A stretch of 64,000 nucleotides of DNA from Hirsutella rhossiliensis (taxonomy: Eukaryota > Ascomycota > Sordariomycetes > Hypocreales > Ophiocordycipitaceae): contig NW_025408673.1 in NCBI RefSeq assembly GCF_020360975.1, positions 3,596,001-3,660,000 on the forward strand. Reading direction: 5' to 3'. How positions within the stretch are numbered: position 1 is the first letter of the stretch; each line of letters starts with the position of its first letter. This document shows positions 22,333 through 32,900 of the stretch, piece after piece. The notes below the pieces were generated by a model that was not told the DNA's origin, did no database searches, and was given only the letters and a program-made list of their open reading frames with translations. A program made the translations under genes and the position numbers.

Positions 22333-23227
22333 ATGCGCGATTGTGCTGATTGCGGCCGCAATCTCCCTCGTACTTCCTTTACGGCAAATCAATATTCCAA
22401 GGGTCCCGGCGTGTCGCGATGCGTGAGTTGCGTCCATGGCCATCACTCCGACGCCCAGTCCGCGAGGCAGCTCGATAGCGGCAGATACAACAAGTCCGGC
22501 AGAAGTTCCATTCCATATGATGAACTAGAGAATCCTTTTGCCGAAGGGGCTTTCCGCTGGGTAGCCCAGGCCCCAGGGGGAATACACGTCAGGTCCTCGT
22601 CAAGGCGAAGCGTGTGTTGTTAAGTGGTTTAAGACGGGCGCAGTCTTCTCTAACGACTACTTCACTCTCGACATCAAGGCTGTCGATAAGGCCCTAGAGA
22701 TTGTCAATATGTTCAACCAATTAAGAATCGTCAACAAAGCCGTTAAGATCAACGTACCCCAGGTATGGCGATTTGAGGACGATGGCAGTTCCGACGAGTG
22801 GTCAGGTCAAAGACATCTTTGCGAGCCTTTTATCCAAGACTACCAAAAGTTCAACAGCAATAGCGGATGGAGCGACGACTCGGATGCATGGGCCGAGGTT
22901 ATGCAAGCCCTTAGTCACTTTAGCTACCACCTCTCGGGCGGCAACTACGTTCTATGCGACCTCCAAGGCGGCATATACCAACACGAGGTCGTCCTCTCGG
23001 ACCCCGTTATTCTGTCCCGGAACCGGGAGTACGGTGTAACTGATCTTGGCTCCGATGGTATCAGCTCCTTCTTCAGTCAGCATAACTGCAACCAATTCTG
23101 TCGCCCCAACTGGACTCAGCCTGCTAACCCAATTCAATACTTTCGTCCCGTCGCCGGTACTACTATGATTGGACGGTCGGTGCCTACACGCCATTCCCGA
23201 CCTGCAAGAACGAGGTTCTATGGCTAG
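22333..23227 (+). pseudogene. Alpha-kinase with N-terminal Stc1-like zinc finger (one frameshift)
   Basis: From ATG 22,333 the protein opens with MRDCADCGRNLPRTSF...C-x2-C, a four-cysteine finger like the Stc1/LIM-like fold. After a G run at 22,576-22,580 the frame shifts by one and the alpha-kinase domain follows: the glycine-rich GEYTSGPRQGE, the ATP lysine in ACVVKWFKTG, the central YVLCDLQGGIYQ, YGVTDLGSDGISSFF and the zinc-binding HNCNQFC near 23,080. It ends at 23,225-23,227 after PIQYFRPVAGTTM, which is the normal end of the domain. Alpha-kinases (elongation-factor-2 kinase/myosin-heavy-chain kinase type) phosphorylate Ser/Thr in helices; fungal ones are often expanded in accessory regions. 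One base in a homopolymer is the only visible lesion, so an assembly error is possible. It sits between a transposon end and a Helitron fragment. Confidence 0.75.
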
Positions 23228-23242
23228 TGTCCAGGACTCCTA

Positions 23243-24370
23243 CTACTGCTGTAGGGACAGGATGTCATGTATTTCATCAAAATACGCCCCTACCATCTGT
23301 GCTCGGTTCAGCCAGTAACCTTCCCTTATTCCGCATGCATGAGCCCAAACAGTGGAGGCATAGTCCATAGCAGGCGCAACCGCAGCCGTGAACTGTCTGG
23401 CCACCCTGGGCGACAACGCACGCAACAGCGTGTTGAGGACAACGAAAGGCCACGCCTTATGGCGGGCAAAACGTCCATCACGCCATCTCATCGCATGGCC
23501 AAGGTAGTCCTGGTACGTGATGCTCCGTAAGCGAGGCTCCACGAAGTCGGCCTTGCCGTCAGGGTAGAGGGTGGGGAACGCGAGCGTTAACAGCGGCTGG
23601 GAACGGTTGAACTCGTTGATAGGGGTCCTGCGAATGGAAGGCAATGGCATCTGGTGGTGAGCCTGCGCGCTACGCGGCATGTACTCCAGATCAGTCACAC
23701 GTTCAGGGTCAAGGGTACCGTTGAGAGATCTGGACTGCAAAGCGTTCAATTCGGTATCGGTAGCCTGCAAATTCGATATCGCTGATGCGTCGGCATCGCT
23801 AGGATCCTCATCCACAGCCTCCTCAACAGGGCCTTGGGGGACCTCGCCGTCAGGTGTGTCAGCCACTTGGCTTGCAATGGAACCAGCTATGCTGCCATCA
23901 AGAGGAAGCCGTTGCAGGCGATCCTGGCTCACGACAATATCGCGATAGCCCGGGTGGTGGGACTGTAGGTAATGCAGCCTGGTCAATAGGCATGAACGGC
24001 GTACCCGGAAATCGCGAGCAAACTGTTGCTGGAAGCGAGGGTCGCCTTCCATATTAGGAGGCCGTAGTAGCACGATATCTAGCTCCTCCGGTAGCACTGG
24101 GAGCTCTTCAAATAGCCTACCAACGTTGCGAAGAAAGTGGACAACGTGGCCGCGATATTTGTATTGAGCGCCACGCACTTGTAGGACCTTGACATGTACG
24201 TGAACCCGAGCAATGAGCATCTCCTCGACCATCGTTAGATCAGGTAGATTGCCGGGGACTTCCCCGAAGTCAAGGTTATTCGCAGCGCTAAAGAAGTAGG
24301 GCTCGTTAGGGGCTTTCTTCCTGTCTCGACCAATGCAGCGACTGCAGATTTTTAAGCGATTTCGCTTCAT
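23243..24370 (-). pseudogene. Helitron Rep N-terminal region, second lineage, fragment
   Basis: A 375-residue open frame begins MKRNRLKICSRCIGRDRKK and continues with a DUF6570-like block (MLIARVHVHVKVLQVRGAQY, GHVVHFLRNVGRLFEELPVL) and the start of the Helitron_like_N region (LTLAFPTLYPDGKADF, FARHKAWPFVVLNTLL). It ends at 23,243 just before the nuclease domain. The HUH and Tyr motifs are missing. The sequence differs clearly from the Helitrons at 3.5 and 55 kb, so a second lineage is present. It is cut on the right by a pogo fragment at 24,375 and on the left by the alpha-kinase segment. Confidence 0.7.
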
Positions 24371-24374
24371 ATCA

Positions 24375-24512
24375 AACCAACGCCGGATGGACGGACAACC
24401 ATATCGCTATTGAGTGGCTTGAGAGGGTCTATTTGCCCCAGACGCGACCAGCCGATGCCTCAGATGCTAGACTGATCATATTAGATGGACATGGAAGTCA
24501 TGCAACGGTGCG
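24375..24512 (+). pseudogene. Pogo-like transposase fragment
   Basis: About 45 codons read AGWTDNHIAIEWLERVYLPQ then ARLIILDGHGSHATV, the region around the second catalytic Asp of a DDE_1 transposase. It is directly followed by another pogo copy whose N-terminus comes later in the protein order, so two elements are juxtaposed. Confidence 0.6.
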
Positions 24513-24539
24513 TTTCTTTATCCACCTCTGTAGGAATTA

Positions 24540-26387
24540 CTGTTAACCGGGACCAGGATGCATGGATGGCCACATGCTTTTTGAACAACGTTTATTGCTG
24601 TTACCTTCCTGCCCACTGCTCTCATGGCCTCCAGAGTCGCGCGTGGAAGCTGGGACGAGCTCAGCTCAAAATTCGCGGGGGGATGGCGGACTACCCATCT
24701 TTTCAGCCAGGTTATGTATGACTCAAGCGCTTTATACAGCGGCATAGAGAACTCTTCCACCGTCGAAGAGCAGCAGCGCGAGACATCAAACGGAAGGCTA
24801 TGCAAGATCGCATCCACGTTGAGGCTTTTTTTCGCGGCTGGTCTCAAACGATCGAGAAAGACGAGATTCTCCTAAGAACACCTGGAATTTCGACGAGACA
24901 GGCTTCATGGTGGGATATCTACATAAAGGCACATTTATTTGGACCTTCCGCGAGATTGATACCCTATTTTATCTGACGCTCACGATACAGTGTCGGTCAC
25001 AGCGATTGAGGCTATTTCTGCAGCTGGGAGTTGCATTCCTTCGTTTGTGATACTCCTGGAGTCCAAATTCCTGCCCGTTGGGTTACCAACAGCCTTGACG
25101 ACGATACCATCATTTCAACCAGCCAAAGGGGTATATTAACGATGTCATCGCGATTGAATGGATCAAACACTTCGAGAAACACACGAGACCGGTTGATCCA
25201 CTTCAGAAGCGGCTTCTACTATGGATAGCTGTGATAATCACTATACAGAAGAGATGGTTCACTTCTGCTTCGATCACAACATTAAGGTCTTCCCAATGCC
25301 TCCCCATCTTACACATCAGCTTCAACCTCTTGATGTCGGCGTTTTTAGGTCATACAAACACTGGCATCAACAAGTTCTACATCGTGAGATTGCTGACGGG
25401 GCATATGACTTTAACAAGTCCGATTTTCTATATCATCTCCAAGAGGTCCGCACTCGCACCTTCAAAAAGCACACAATTCTCTCATCTTGGCAAAAATGTG
25501 GCCTCTTCCCATTCAATCCCGGGATCGTGCTCTCCCAGCTTCAAGACACGCTCGTCGCTCACAGAAGAAGTGGCCATTAAGGACCTGCCGGGCTCGATCG
25601 AAAGCGAGCCTCAGGGCGGGCCTCAGGCAGCAAGACCATCAACACCATCGCCACACACGCCGCCCTCGATTCAACGATTCAACTGGAACAATGTTTCAAC
25701 GCCGAGACTCAACCTCTCTACGATTCAGAGGTATCACGCCTACGTACAGCTTCGTCTAGCCACATCAGTTGACTCCCACATGCCGTTGACTCCCTCCGTC
25801 ACATACGTCTATGAGAAGGCGCGGAAAGCCGACAAAACCCTCGCTCTCAACGGCATCACCGCAACGGCCGAGATGACGAAGATAAAAGAGAAACAAGCCA
25901 AGCGCTCCAGTCTCCAGCAACAGACAACTATTGTAGCGAGATACGGCCCATTAAGCGTCGGTGACGCTAGAATTCGAGTCGCCCGAGACGAATACAATGA
26001 CAAGCGGCACAAGAAGAGGAGGCACAGAGAGTCAGGAATAAGGAGGTTCGCGACGAAGCTGGCTATATACGCCGCTGGCTTCGCAAGGTACGCTTCAACG
26101 TCAGGATTAGCATCACAGAGGCGAAGATTCGAGACATCAGAGGTCTCTGGGCCAAGGGCGACAAGCGCGCACACCTCAATTGCAATGAGTGGATGTGCGC
26201 AAGCTACAGGATTCTCCGCGAGCTACACAACCGCGGCGTAGGGCAAAGCAAGGCGATCATGTGGCCGGAGTACTATGATCGCGAGATTGTAAAGGAAGCA
26301 GCCGAATTAGTGGTGATGGAGGCAAATAAGCGTGCTATTTGCCGTCAGACGTTCTCCTTGGAAGCTGACGGCATCGAGATGCGATAA
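24540..26387 (+). pseudogene. Pogo-like DDE transposase, heavily decayed
   Basis: Successive plus-strand frames give a CENP-B-type HTH (WLKRFIQRHRELFHRRR-like, with a stop in place of the Trp, then RDIKRKAMQDRI and FFRGWSQTIEKDEI), the first Asp at NTWNFDETGFMVGY (about 24,885), a disrupted core, the second Asp at MDSCDNHYTEEM (25,221), the third at QLQPLDVGVFRSYKHWHQQ (about 25,320) and KCGLFPFNPG. A long charged tail follows through further frames to 26,387. At least six frameshifts and a stop make it inactive. The usual DGHGSH is altered to DSCDNH, so the second catalytic Asp is kept. Confidence 0.65.
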
Positions 26388-26628
26388 AGAGGAATCATAA
26401 GACGCGCTCGAGGCTGGGAAGGAAGAAGAAATCGAATAGAGCTCAATTCGATGCCAAAACACCAAAAACACCTCAAAGGCAGTATGGTGATGCAATTGCA
26501 TTGCTGTGACTAGCTTGCAATAAAGCGAACATGTGTTGCACTTATCGCGGGAAGAGAGGTACTTTTAAGTTCTAGCAAAATGGCGGGGCTCTTATGTACT
26601 TCTTTTTTTCCAGGTCAACGAGCTTTTT
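26388..26628. other. Pogo 3' tail, possible TIR
   Basis: Non-coding sequence with C-rich and GTCAAC-containing direct repeats near 26,615-26,645 (AGGTCAACGAG and AGGTCAACCG). It may hold the element's 3' end but no matching 5' TIR was found. Confidence 0.3.
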
Positions 26629-28172
26629 CTAGGTCAACCGCCCCCCCGTGACTGCGGAGCTGTCACGGGGATTGGCCGACTTTGAGGCCCCCCTAGTACT
26701 CGAATCAAGTGTATGTGACATGGGGCGGATGAGTACCGTCCCCACCGGGAGGGACGGTATCGCCAAGGCTTTCGTCTCCTCGGACTGCAGAAGAATGCCG
26801 AGCGGTGGCCCGAAGTGGATGGTCACGTCATCCGCCAAGTGGTGGTATCCTGGGAGATTGGGATCGAGTATTACGTTCACGGCAGTAAAGTCTGCCCCAT
26901 TAACCACTTTCAAGCCAGTGTAGATGTTCTTGTTCACAACCACAGGCATGCCCTGAGCGTAGAAGAAGACGGGGGACCTTGCAAGCGGAGTCGTCACCTT
27001 GTCCTATGGTTCGCGCTATGATGTTTGGAGAAAGCGTGCCGTTGCGCCAGGTGTGAGTCGAGACAAAGATACGGATATGCTGCTTGTTGAAGCGCGCCCA
27101 GCCCACGACAGCTTCCATGTTGAGGGCCCACCGGGTGCGGTTCAGTGGCGTTATAGCACGCAAACCATCGTGGAAGGTGATTTGGGAGCGTCCTACAATG
27201 TTGGTATTGAGCAAGCTCAGATCTTGCTGGGTCTGCCGCCCGTTACGGACTCGATCCAGGAGTGCGCGGACTTGGTCTTCGAGGAGCACAACAGTTTTGA
27301 ACATATGCCACAATCTGCAGCCGCTGTGGGGGAGAGATGGTCGCTTGTCGCAGGGGGGTCTGTGTTCGGTCCGGCGGTCTGTTGATCAGGAGGCTTGTTT
27401 CCCGCACGGGGGCGAACTGGTAGAAGTCTCCCATCAGTAGAACGACAGGCATCCCACCAAACGGCTCGTCCGGACAGTCACGGAGTGCCTGGAGATGACG
27501 ACTGACGTTGTGCAGAGTGGCCCCCCCCCCCAGCATACTGACCTCGTCAATCACGAGGACCAGCTTCTGTTTCAATATCCATTTCTTCGCCTCCGAGAAG
27601 GGGGGAGGCGGTTTGTTTGGATCGTGATGGGAATCTAACCCACACGCCGAGTGGATGGTCGTGCCGCCAATCTGAGCCGCCGAACTGCCAGATGTGCCGG
27701 TTATCTGCAGAAGATGTGGTTGGTTCCTCGCCGCGAACACGTCCTTTAGGGCATCGATGATCCTCGACTTTCCTGTGCCACCCGGCCCGCCGGTATATTG
27801 AAGATGCTGACCGGCTGAGTCCTGATTAGCGGTATACCTGTCCAGAAATGCGCAAACAAGTTGAAGGGCCACGGTCTGTAGATAGTTCAGTGTGAAGGTG
27901 GCTGCAGCGGTGTGTCCCATCTCCGCGAAGCTAGTCACCGGGCTGATGTCGACAAGCATTCGAGGCCCTTGTTGATTGAGGTCACTTCCCGGGTGCGCAA
28001 TGGTGGGCTCCGTATCGCCGTAGCGAGCTAGGGTATCGTCGATGTCGGCGCCATCCGTGGAAAGCATGGTCCGCTGAGAACCACTCTCAATGTCGTCTAG
28101 CATCCGAAGATGCAATAGTTGTTGGGCCTTGGCCGCTGCTTGGACATCGTCTCGAGATATTGAAATTGGCAC
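26629..28172 (-). pseudogene. Helitron PIF1-type helicase domain, second lineage, fragment
   Basis: The first frame (28,172-27,243) starts MPISISRDDVQAAAKAQQ and carries TLNYLQTVALQLVCAF, Walker A GGPGGTGKSRIIDAL, a TGTSGSSAAQIGGTTIHSAC block, Walker B VLVIDEVSMLG and GMPVVLLMGDFYQFAPV. A shift near 27,300 leads to VVLLEDQVRALLDRVRNG, QQDLSLLNTNIVG and ITPLNRTRWALN, and another near 26,990 to FYAQGMPVVVNKNIYTGLKVVNG and GLGI-type helicase end motifs. These are the ordered SF1B/PIF1 motifs of a Helitron helicase. The nuclease half is absent. The related N-terminal fragment at 23.2-24.4 kb lies downstream on the same strand, so the two are not collinear parts of one copy. Confidence 0.75.
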
Positions 28173-28378
28173 AAGGCGTCACCTTGATCATGGGGTATAT
28201 TCTGGTACAAATCCACCTGACGGGTGAGCCGGAATCCAGAAAAGTGGAGCGGGCACGAGTAATATTAAGTCCGCCTTCCACTCGCTCTGTTTCCCTCTCT
28301 TCAATCAGCCATAACCTGTCTCTCAAGTGCAATCATCTTCGAAATATCCCACGCAATTATCCTTTCAAACTCATAGCC

Positions 28379-28769
28379 ATGCCATCCTACGAGTACAAGA
28401 GCTCTGGCACCAACAGCAAGGTTGGGCCCCCTTTCCTCCCCATCCACATACGCCACACCTATAGCACGATATCGACGTACTGACGCGGAACAGGGCAACC
28501 ACTACTGCTCTCGCGACTACGGCAGCGGTGCTTCCAACGGCAACTCCTATCACTACTCCAACTCGCACGTCTCCCCTTGCCTTGACCCCTCTCAACCAAT
28601 TCCCAGTCATCTACTAACACGCCGACGACAACACAGCAACGGTTCATACTACTACTCCAACCCCAACGGAAGCTCTTACTACAACGACGGCCAAGGCGGC
28701 TCTACCTACAAGTCTTCTGGCGGTGGCAGCGGCAATGGCGGAAGCAAGGGCTCCAAGAGCGGCAAATAG
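28379..28769 (+). CDS. Small Ser/Tyr/Gly/Asn-rich protein, copy B (81 aa, two introns)
   Basis: Exons 28,379-28,420, 28,494-28,564 and 28,637-28,769 have exactly the lengths of copy A. Intron 1 is GT-AG; intron 2 starts GC and has a CTACTAAC branch site 20 nt before its AG. The product differs from copy A at a few positions (for example a GNGGSKGSKSGK tail). The promoter-side and 3' flanks are also homologous to copy A, so a block of about 600 bp (roughly 28,235-28,850) was duplicated in inverted orientation relative to 17.26-17.85 kb. Function unknown; both copies are intact. Confidence 0.75.
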
Positions 28770-28795
28770 CTTGGCCAATGGGACGTGGTCATCTT

Positions 28796-28924
28796 TTACC
28801 CGGCTTGTCGGCAGAGGGTTTCGTCAAAGATGCTCGCCATACACTGCTTGGCGTAGTCAAAGATACCCATGATAGGCATAAAGACAAGCCCCAGGATGAA
28901 AGATCTAGGCAGAGTTCCAGACAT
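28796..28924 (-). CDS. Possible 42-residue small membrane protein
   Basis: ATG 28,924 to stop 28,796 reads MSGTLPRSFILGLVFMPIMG, then IFDYAKQCMASIFDETL and CRQAG. A single hydrophobic stretch (residues 9-21) could span a membrane. It is convergent with the 81-aa gene and its last 17 codons are kept, including the stop, in the duplicated block at 17.3 kb, where the N-terminal half has been replaced. It may equally be the last exon of a longer gene. Not recognised. Confidence 0.3.
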   Translation of the reverse strand: MSGTLPRSFILGLVFMPIMGIFDYAKQCMASIFDETLCRQAG

Positions 28925-29519
28925 TTGCAGAGCTACGTGTCATCCTTCCTGCGCCAGTTTTGAGATGCCGTGGCCTTGATGTTCGACGACACCGCGTTCC
29001 CAGCATGACCCCCGGGATCCTTCTCTTCGTTATATGCGCGGCGACCGCCGTAGCTGGCATTCGATTAACATCCCATCAGCTTCTTGTGGTCGACTGCTCC
29101 AGGCAGTTCACGGATATCTGGGGGGCTGCCGTGGACTATGGCTAAGCTATCAAAGAAGAGACCGAGCCCCAGAGAGGCGCCGAACCAATTGATGCTCCAC
29201 ATTGTTAAGAGACACTCCGAAAGCTCCGACCAGCCTACTGTGACGATGATTGTGTCCTTCGAGGCGGCAATACAGAGATCGCGGCCCTTGGGCAGCAGCC
29301 CTTTAGCCCGACTGATCGATCGCCAAGATTGGGATTAGCACTCCCGCTACGCCTGCGACCGAAAACAGGCCTGCCGACGACGTGGCGGGAAAGACTACTA
29401 CGATAACGACTGCAGGCACCCGGAGAGGTGCGCGAACTCTTCCGGACCCTTCACGGCAACTATAAACCAGGCGCTCACGCGACCAACTCGTGCGCGCGGC
29501 TCACCAAGATCGGTTGACA
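28925..29519. other. No gene confirmed; one open minus-strand stretch
   Basis: A minus-strand stretch of about 80 codons (roughly 29,310-29,075) reads LPKGRDLCIAASKDTIIVTV, GWSELSECLLTMWSINW and LGLGLFFDSLAIVHGSP without a clear start. It could be an exon upstream of the 42-residue ORF, but no splice pair joins them convincingly. Confidence 0.25.
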
Positions 29520-30556
29520 CGAGAGAGGCGCTGTCTCCGAGAATTTCATGTCTCGTCGATAACGTGCAGCTGCTTCGACGATCAGTCGAAGACGCAAAAC
29601 GGGACGCCAGGCAATGGGCATCCTCATCTGGAAATGGCCATCCGACTGTCGCACACGTGGAGGAGGATGGGGCGGACGAGGCGGGCGCAGAATCTACAGC
29701 GACGTATCAGTCTAATAGCATCGGAAACGCAGCGCGGCTGATCGACGTCCGAGGTGCATGAGACCCGAACCAGATAACGACCAAGCCGCCGGAGCTCATG
29801 GAGATGATGCAACAGCTCTATCAGTTCCAACAATCAGCGCTGTGCTCGACGGCCGAGCCGGAGGCCGCCGTGGTACCCGAACGAGGGCGAGATGGATAAG
29901 CATGTAGGGGTATTTTCCGGGCCGCACTGTCACAGCAGAATCAGGCCAGGGCCGCCAAGTCGCAGCAGATGAGTGCCTCGAAGGAGAGGGAGAGGATGAT
30001 CCAGAGCATGCAAAGTAACCGTGGTCCGGGAAAGCGACCGCCGCGCTGCGTTGCGGAGGGTCATGGCCGGCTTCGGGGGAGGACAATGTCGAAATGGCGA
30101 CGGCCGACTTCGACGAGACCGCAGGCGACGCAGAGGCGGGAATGCATGTCCAATTTGGACTATCAACCTCTTGCTCTGCGACGGGCGTCGATCGCTTTCT
30201 CAATCATATGCCGCCAGCTCGATTTGATGCGACAAAACGACGGAGGCGATGTCGGCCAGCTCTGCCAGTTCGTCGGCGGCGAGGGCGGGACTGGCAAGTC
30301 GCAAATCATCGAGGCACTCGTCGAGTTGTTCAGCAGGAGGAGCCTTTCGAATCGCCTGCTGATCACGGCGACGTCGGGGACTGCCGCAGCGCGGATCAAT
30401 AGTAGCGCAATCCATTCCACCTGCAGGTTCTCCAAAGACCAAGGGGCGGCCACGAACACGGCCAGAGATCTCGACGAGGACTGCCAAGCAAGCGGATCGG
30501 TTCGTCCATGACCAATTTCGGATGGATTGGCAGGAGAAAGACGCGCTGGTCATACT
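29520..30556 (+). pseudogene. Helitron Rep/helicase fragment 3 (first lineage)
   Basis: Plus-strand frames match the central part of Helitron copies 1 and 2: PRISCLVDNVQLLRRSVEDAK, IGNAARLIDV, a glutamine-rich QQLYQFQQSAL stretch, QMSASKERERMIQ, then the helicase start AFSIICRQLDLMRQNDGG, Walker A GGEGGTGKSQIIEALVELF and LLITATSGTAAARI. The match ends at 30,556 just inside Walker B (QEKDALVI). Several stops and shifts are present. Both ends break inside coding sequence, so this is an orphan internal fragment. Confidence 0.75.
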
Positions 30557-31611
30557 ATGCGCTATCTTCGTCAGAACCTGTTTCCATGTTATACCGGTAC
30601 GCTGGTCTGTGAGAGGAGAATCGTTGCAACCCCGCGGTAGAGTGATGGTGAAATCAAAGTGGTTGGCGGAGGGCTGGCATGACCAGATTGCCAACTGTTA
30701 TAGAGACGAGTTGCGGGGGAACGGGTTGGGCGAGGAATCTCGGGGTGTCACTCCTAGACTGCCTGGGGGGGGGGGCAGCAATGTTACTCGGCGCCAGCTC
30801 ACTTTCTGGCCGCAGTGAAGACGATTTTGCGTATCATGAAGGGGTTGCAGCCCTTGCAGCTCAGTAATACCAAGCGGCCAGAAGCGAGGGTGCTCTCAGT
30901 CGCCCAAGACGAGGACTTGCTGCACTGTTGTGAGGCCAGAATCGGCCGCAGGTACGGTAACGGGACTCAGGCACCCATGATGGGCGGAAGGGTCTAGGAG
31001 CGACACCCCGCGTTTTCTGTACCCAACCTTCTCCCCCGAACTTCTCAGTTCATCACATGATTCACCTATCCCTACAATGAACGGCGGGTCTCGGCATCAC
31101 AACTGCATCTCCTTTGTGTGCTCCGTTCCCAAGACGCACGCTCGGACATCTTCAAAGGTCAAGAGCCGATCAAATGTCGGTCTCGTCCCCCCATTTTTCT
31201 GATGTCGGTCGTAAAGATTCTCTACGCTCGCAGGCAGCGAAGGTTGTCGCTGAGGAAGCTGTCAGACAGTAGTGTCCCACACCTCGCACGTGCGCATTGT
31301 CACGGCCGTCTGTCCTCAGCGAGTCAGCGAGAGATGCCCAGAACCAGGTCTCAACAAGACGATGCGCGAAAGTTCTTGTCCCCATGGCGAATTCCACGAA
31401 GGAGGCGCGGCGGCGGACAAAGATTGTTCCCGGAATTGGGAGTCCAAAGGAAGCTTTTGTGGTGGATTGCGAGGTGGAGTCGGAGACGGAGACAGCTTCG
31501 GTGATTGAAGTCAACATATCTGGGCCTCCCCAGCGCACCACCCGACAGAGTCGCGTCATATGAAGACCAAGAACCAATTAGTATGTTCAATTCTCTTCCA
31601 AATGATGTAGC
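30557..31611. other. Unassigned sequence with an LTR-like piece
   Basis: No gene recognised. A G10 run lies at about 30,768. At 31,264-31,298 about 35 bases match the end of the solo LTR at 56.3 kb (TGTCAGACA... CACCTCGCACGTG), which suggests a small LTR remnant. Minus-strand openness at 31,170-31,577 has no motif. Confidence 0.35.
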
Positions 31612-31974
31612 TGTCGCGAAGCACGTCTGAGATCTTGAGCTCGGGGTGACCATAAGGGGTATACAGCTAAGGGCCCCGACAGGCTAGACAGAGAGGCAGC
31701 CTGCAGAGAGTTCTGAGGCTGCAGAAGGCTATTAGGAGACCGCATTAGGCAGCCACATAGGCTGTAGAGAGACTGCATATACGGGGGAAGCTGAAAGAGC
31801 CCTCGGCGACTAAGGAAAGTCAGTATGCAAAGGTGGGGCTGGGGAAAGGAGCCCAGCCTCCTAGATATTGTACCTATACAACTGAAAAGGGGATATCAAT
31901 AGGGAACCAAGGGATATAAATAGGGAGCCTAGAAGAAGGCATTGCAAGAGGGACAGACACGACGGAACACAACA
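31612..31974 (+). repeat. Candidate solo LTR (363 bp)
   Basis: Starts TGTCGCGAAGCACG and ends GGAACACAACA, contains a TATA-like GGATATAAATAGGG at about 31,910 some 60 bp before the end, and has no coding content. These are LTR-like features, but no flanking duplication (left GTAGC, right AAAAA) was found and no partner copy exists here. Confidence 0.35.
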
Positions 31975-32137
31975 AAAAAAAAACACCTATTATTAAAACA
32001 ATCAATGCTCACTTGCATGCTCTCTTCGTCAGAGTAGCTTTCATACTTTATCTCTGTAATTCGCTGAAATGTAAGCAATTCAAAAATCGGGGGGGTTTTT
32101 TTTTGGGGGGGGTGAGCAGAAGGGGGGGTAAGCATGG
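31975..32137 (-). mobile_element. Transposon end with C-rich TIR (right copy)
   Basis: On the minus strand from 32,137 the sequence begins CCATGCTTACCCC next to TA and matches the repeat at 21,778 for about 33 bp. Inside it are A/C and G/T runs, then AT-rich DNA ending at the LTR candidate. It is either the right end of a 10.4-kb interval beginning at 21,778 or a separate truncated copy. Confidence 0.4.
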
Positions 32138-32435
32138 TAATCCATGACACGGCACTTAGGGCATGTGTTTGAGGAGTGCATGCGACTTATATAGATTAGG
32201 TATAGTGCGCTCTGTTGCCTAGGCACGACGGCGGAATTTTTGTACTGGGTCCGTCATTTTAAGAACCTTTCGGTTGCTCAGGGCTTTGCCCCAGATCGGG
32301 TTTGGCGCCGTCCTCTTGTTGCTCCACGTGGCCCATATAAAAGCCGTGTCGTTCCCTCAGTCTTCTCTTTTCCCATCTTTCCTTTCATGCCGATCAGTCC
32401 CTTGGAAGAGAAACGGTAATTCCAGACATTTAACA
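32138..32435. promoter_or_regulatory. Possible promoter region with TATA box
   Basis: Contains a CATATAAAAGCC TATA-like box near 32,333 and pyrimidine-rich DNA (TCTTCTCTTTTCCC) just upstream of an ATG at 32,436, the arrangement seen at many fungal transcription starts. Confidence 0.3.
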
Positions 32436-32561
32436 ATGTCATCGACCACCAGCATGCCCACGTCGAGCCAATGGTACGACCGTCACCGCAGATGCAAGGA
32501 TGGCCGCTCGTGTCGAGAAGAAGGTCCGAACGAGTTGAGGTCTCTAGGTCTCTCTAGGTAA
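32436..32561 (+). CDS. Possible 41-residue basic peptide or truncated first exon
   Basis: The frame MSSTTSMPTSSQWYDRHRRC...RSLGLSR follows a TATA box and a CT-rich stretch. It is short and unrecognised, and may be the front of a gene whose remainder was disrupted by the LTR inserted at 32,679. Confidence 0.25.
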   Translation: MSSTTSMPTSSQWYDRHRRCKDGRSCREEGPNELRSLGLSR

Positions 32562-32678
32562 TACAGCTTGAAACCAGGTAAGAAGGGAAGTCTGCAGACT
32601 GTTGTTTCTTCTTCCTAGACCACTGAGGGGTCCGGAGGATCTCCTATTCGAACGGGGACCCTTTGAGGAGTCCGGCAT

Positions 32679-32900
32679 TGTTACGGCCAGGCACATACGA
32701 GCCTTGACGGCTATAAAGATGTATTGGCACTATGAACGAAGACTCAAAGCTAAGGAGCAAGAAAGGAAGACTAGACTACACGACCGAGCGGGCCCTTATA
32801 TAGACACGAGGTCGCGCGTGGGCACGTGATGCTGCTTGGGCACGTGACACTGGTGAGGTTCTGCGCTGGCGGCTCTACGCTGGCGCCCAGGGTCGTGACA
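32679..32900 (-). repeat. Solo LTR of the Ty3/gypsy element, with 5-bp TSD
   Basis: This 222-bp LTR is the reverse complement of the 3' LTR at 39,127-39,348 with very few differences. It is flanked on both sides by GGCAT (32,674-32,678 and 32,901-32,905), a perfect target-site duplication. It lies alone, so it formed by recombination between the two LTRs of an inserted element. Its TATATAA promoter box is intact. Confidence 0.85.

Noticed and set aside
24518..24847. Minus-strand open frame of 109 codons
   Set aside because: The plus strand of the same bases encodes a pogo HTH region (LKRFIQRHRELFHRRR, RDIKRKAMQDRI), so the minus frame is a shadow.
28925..29340. Membrane-protein-like minus-strand stretch joined to the 42-residue ORF
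   Set aside because: No start codon and no acceptable splice pair; listed only as a possibility.
30557..31577. Several overlapping frames of 60-135 codons
   Set aside because: None has recognisable motifs or codon structure, and they overlap on both strands.
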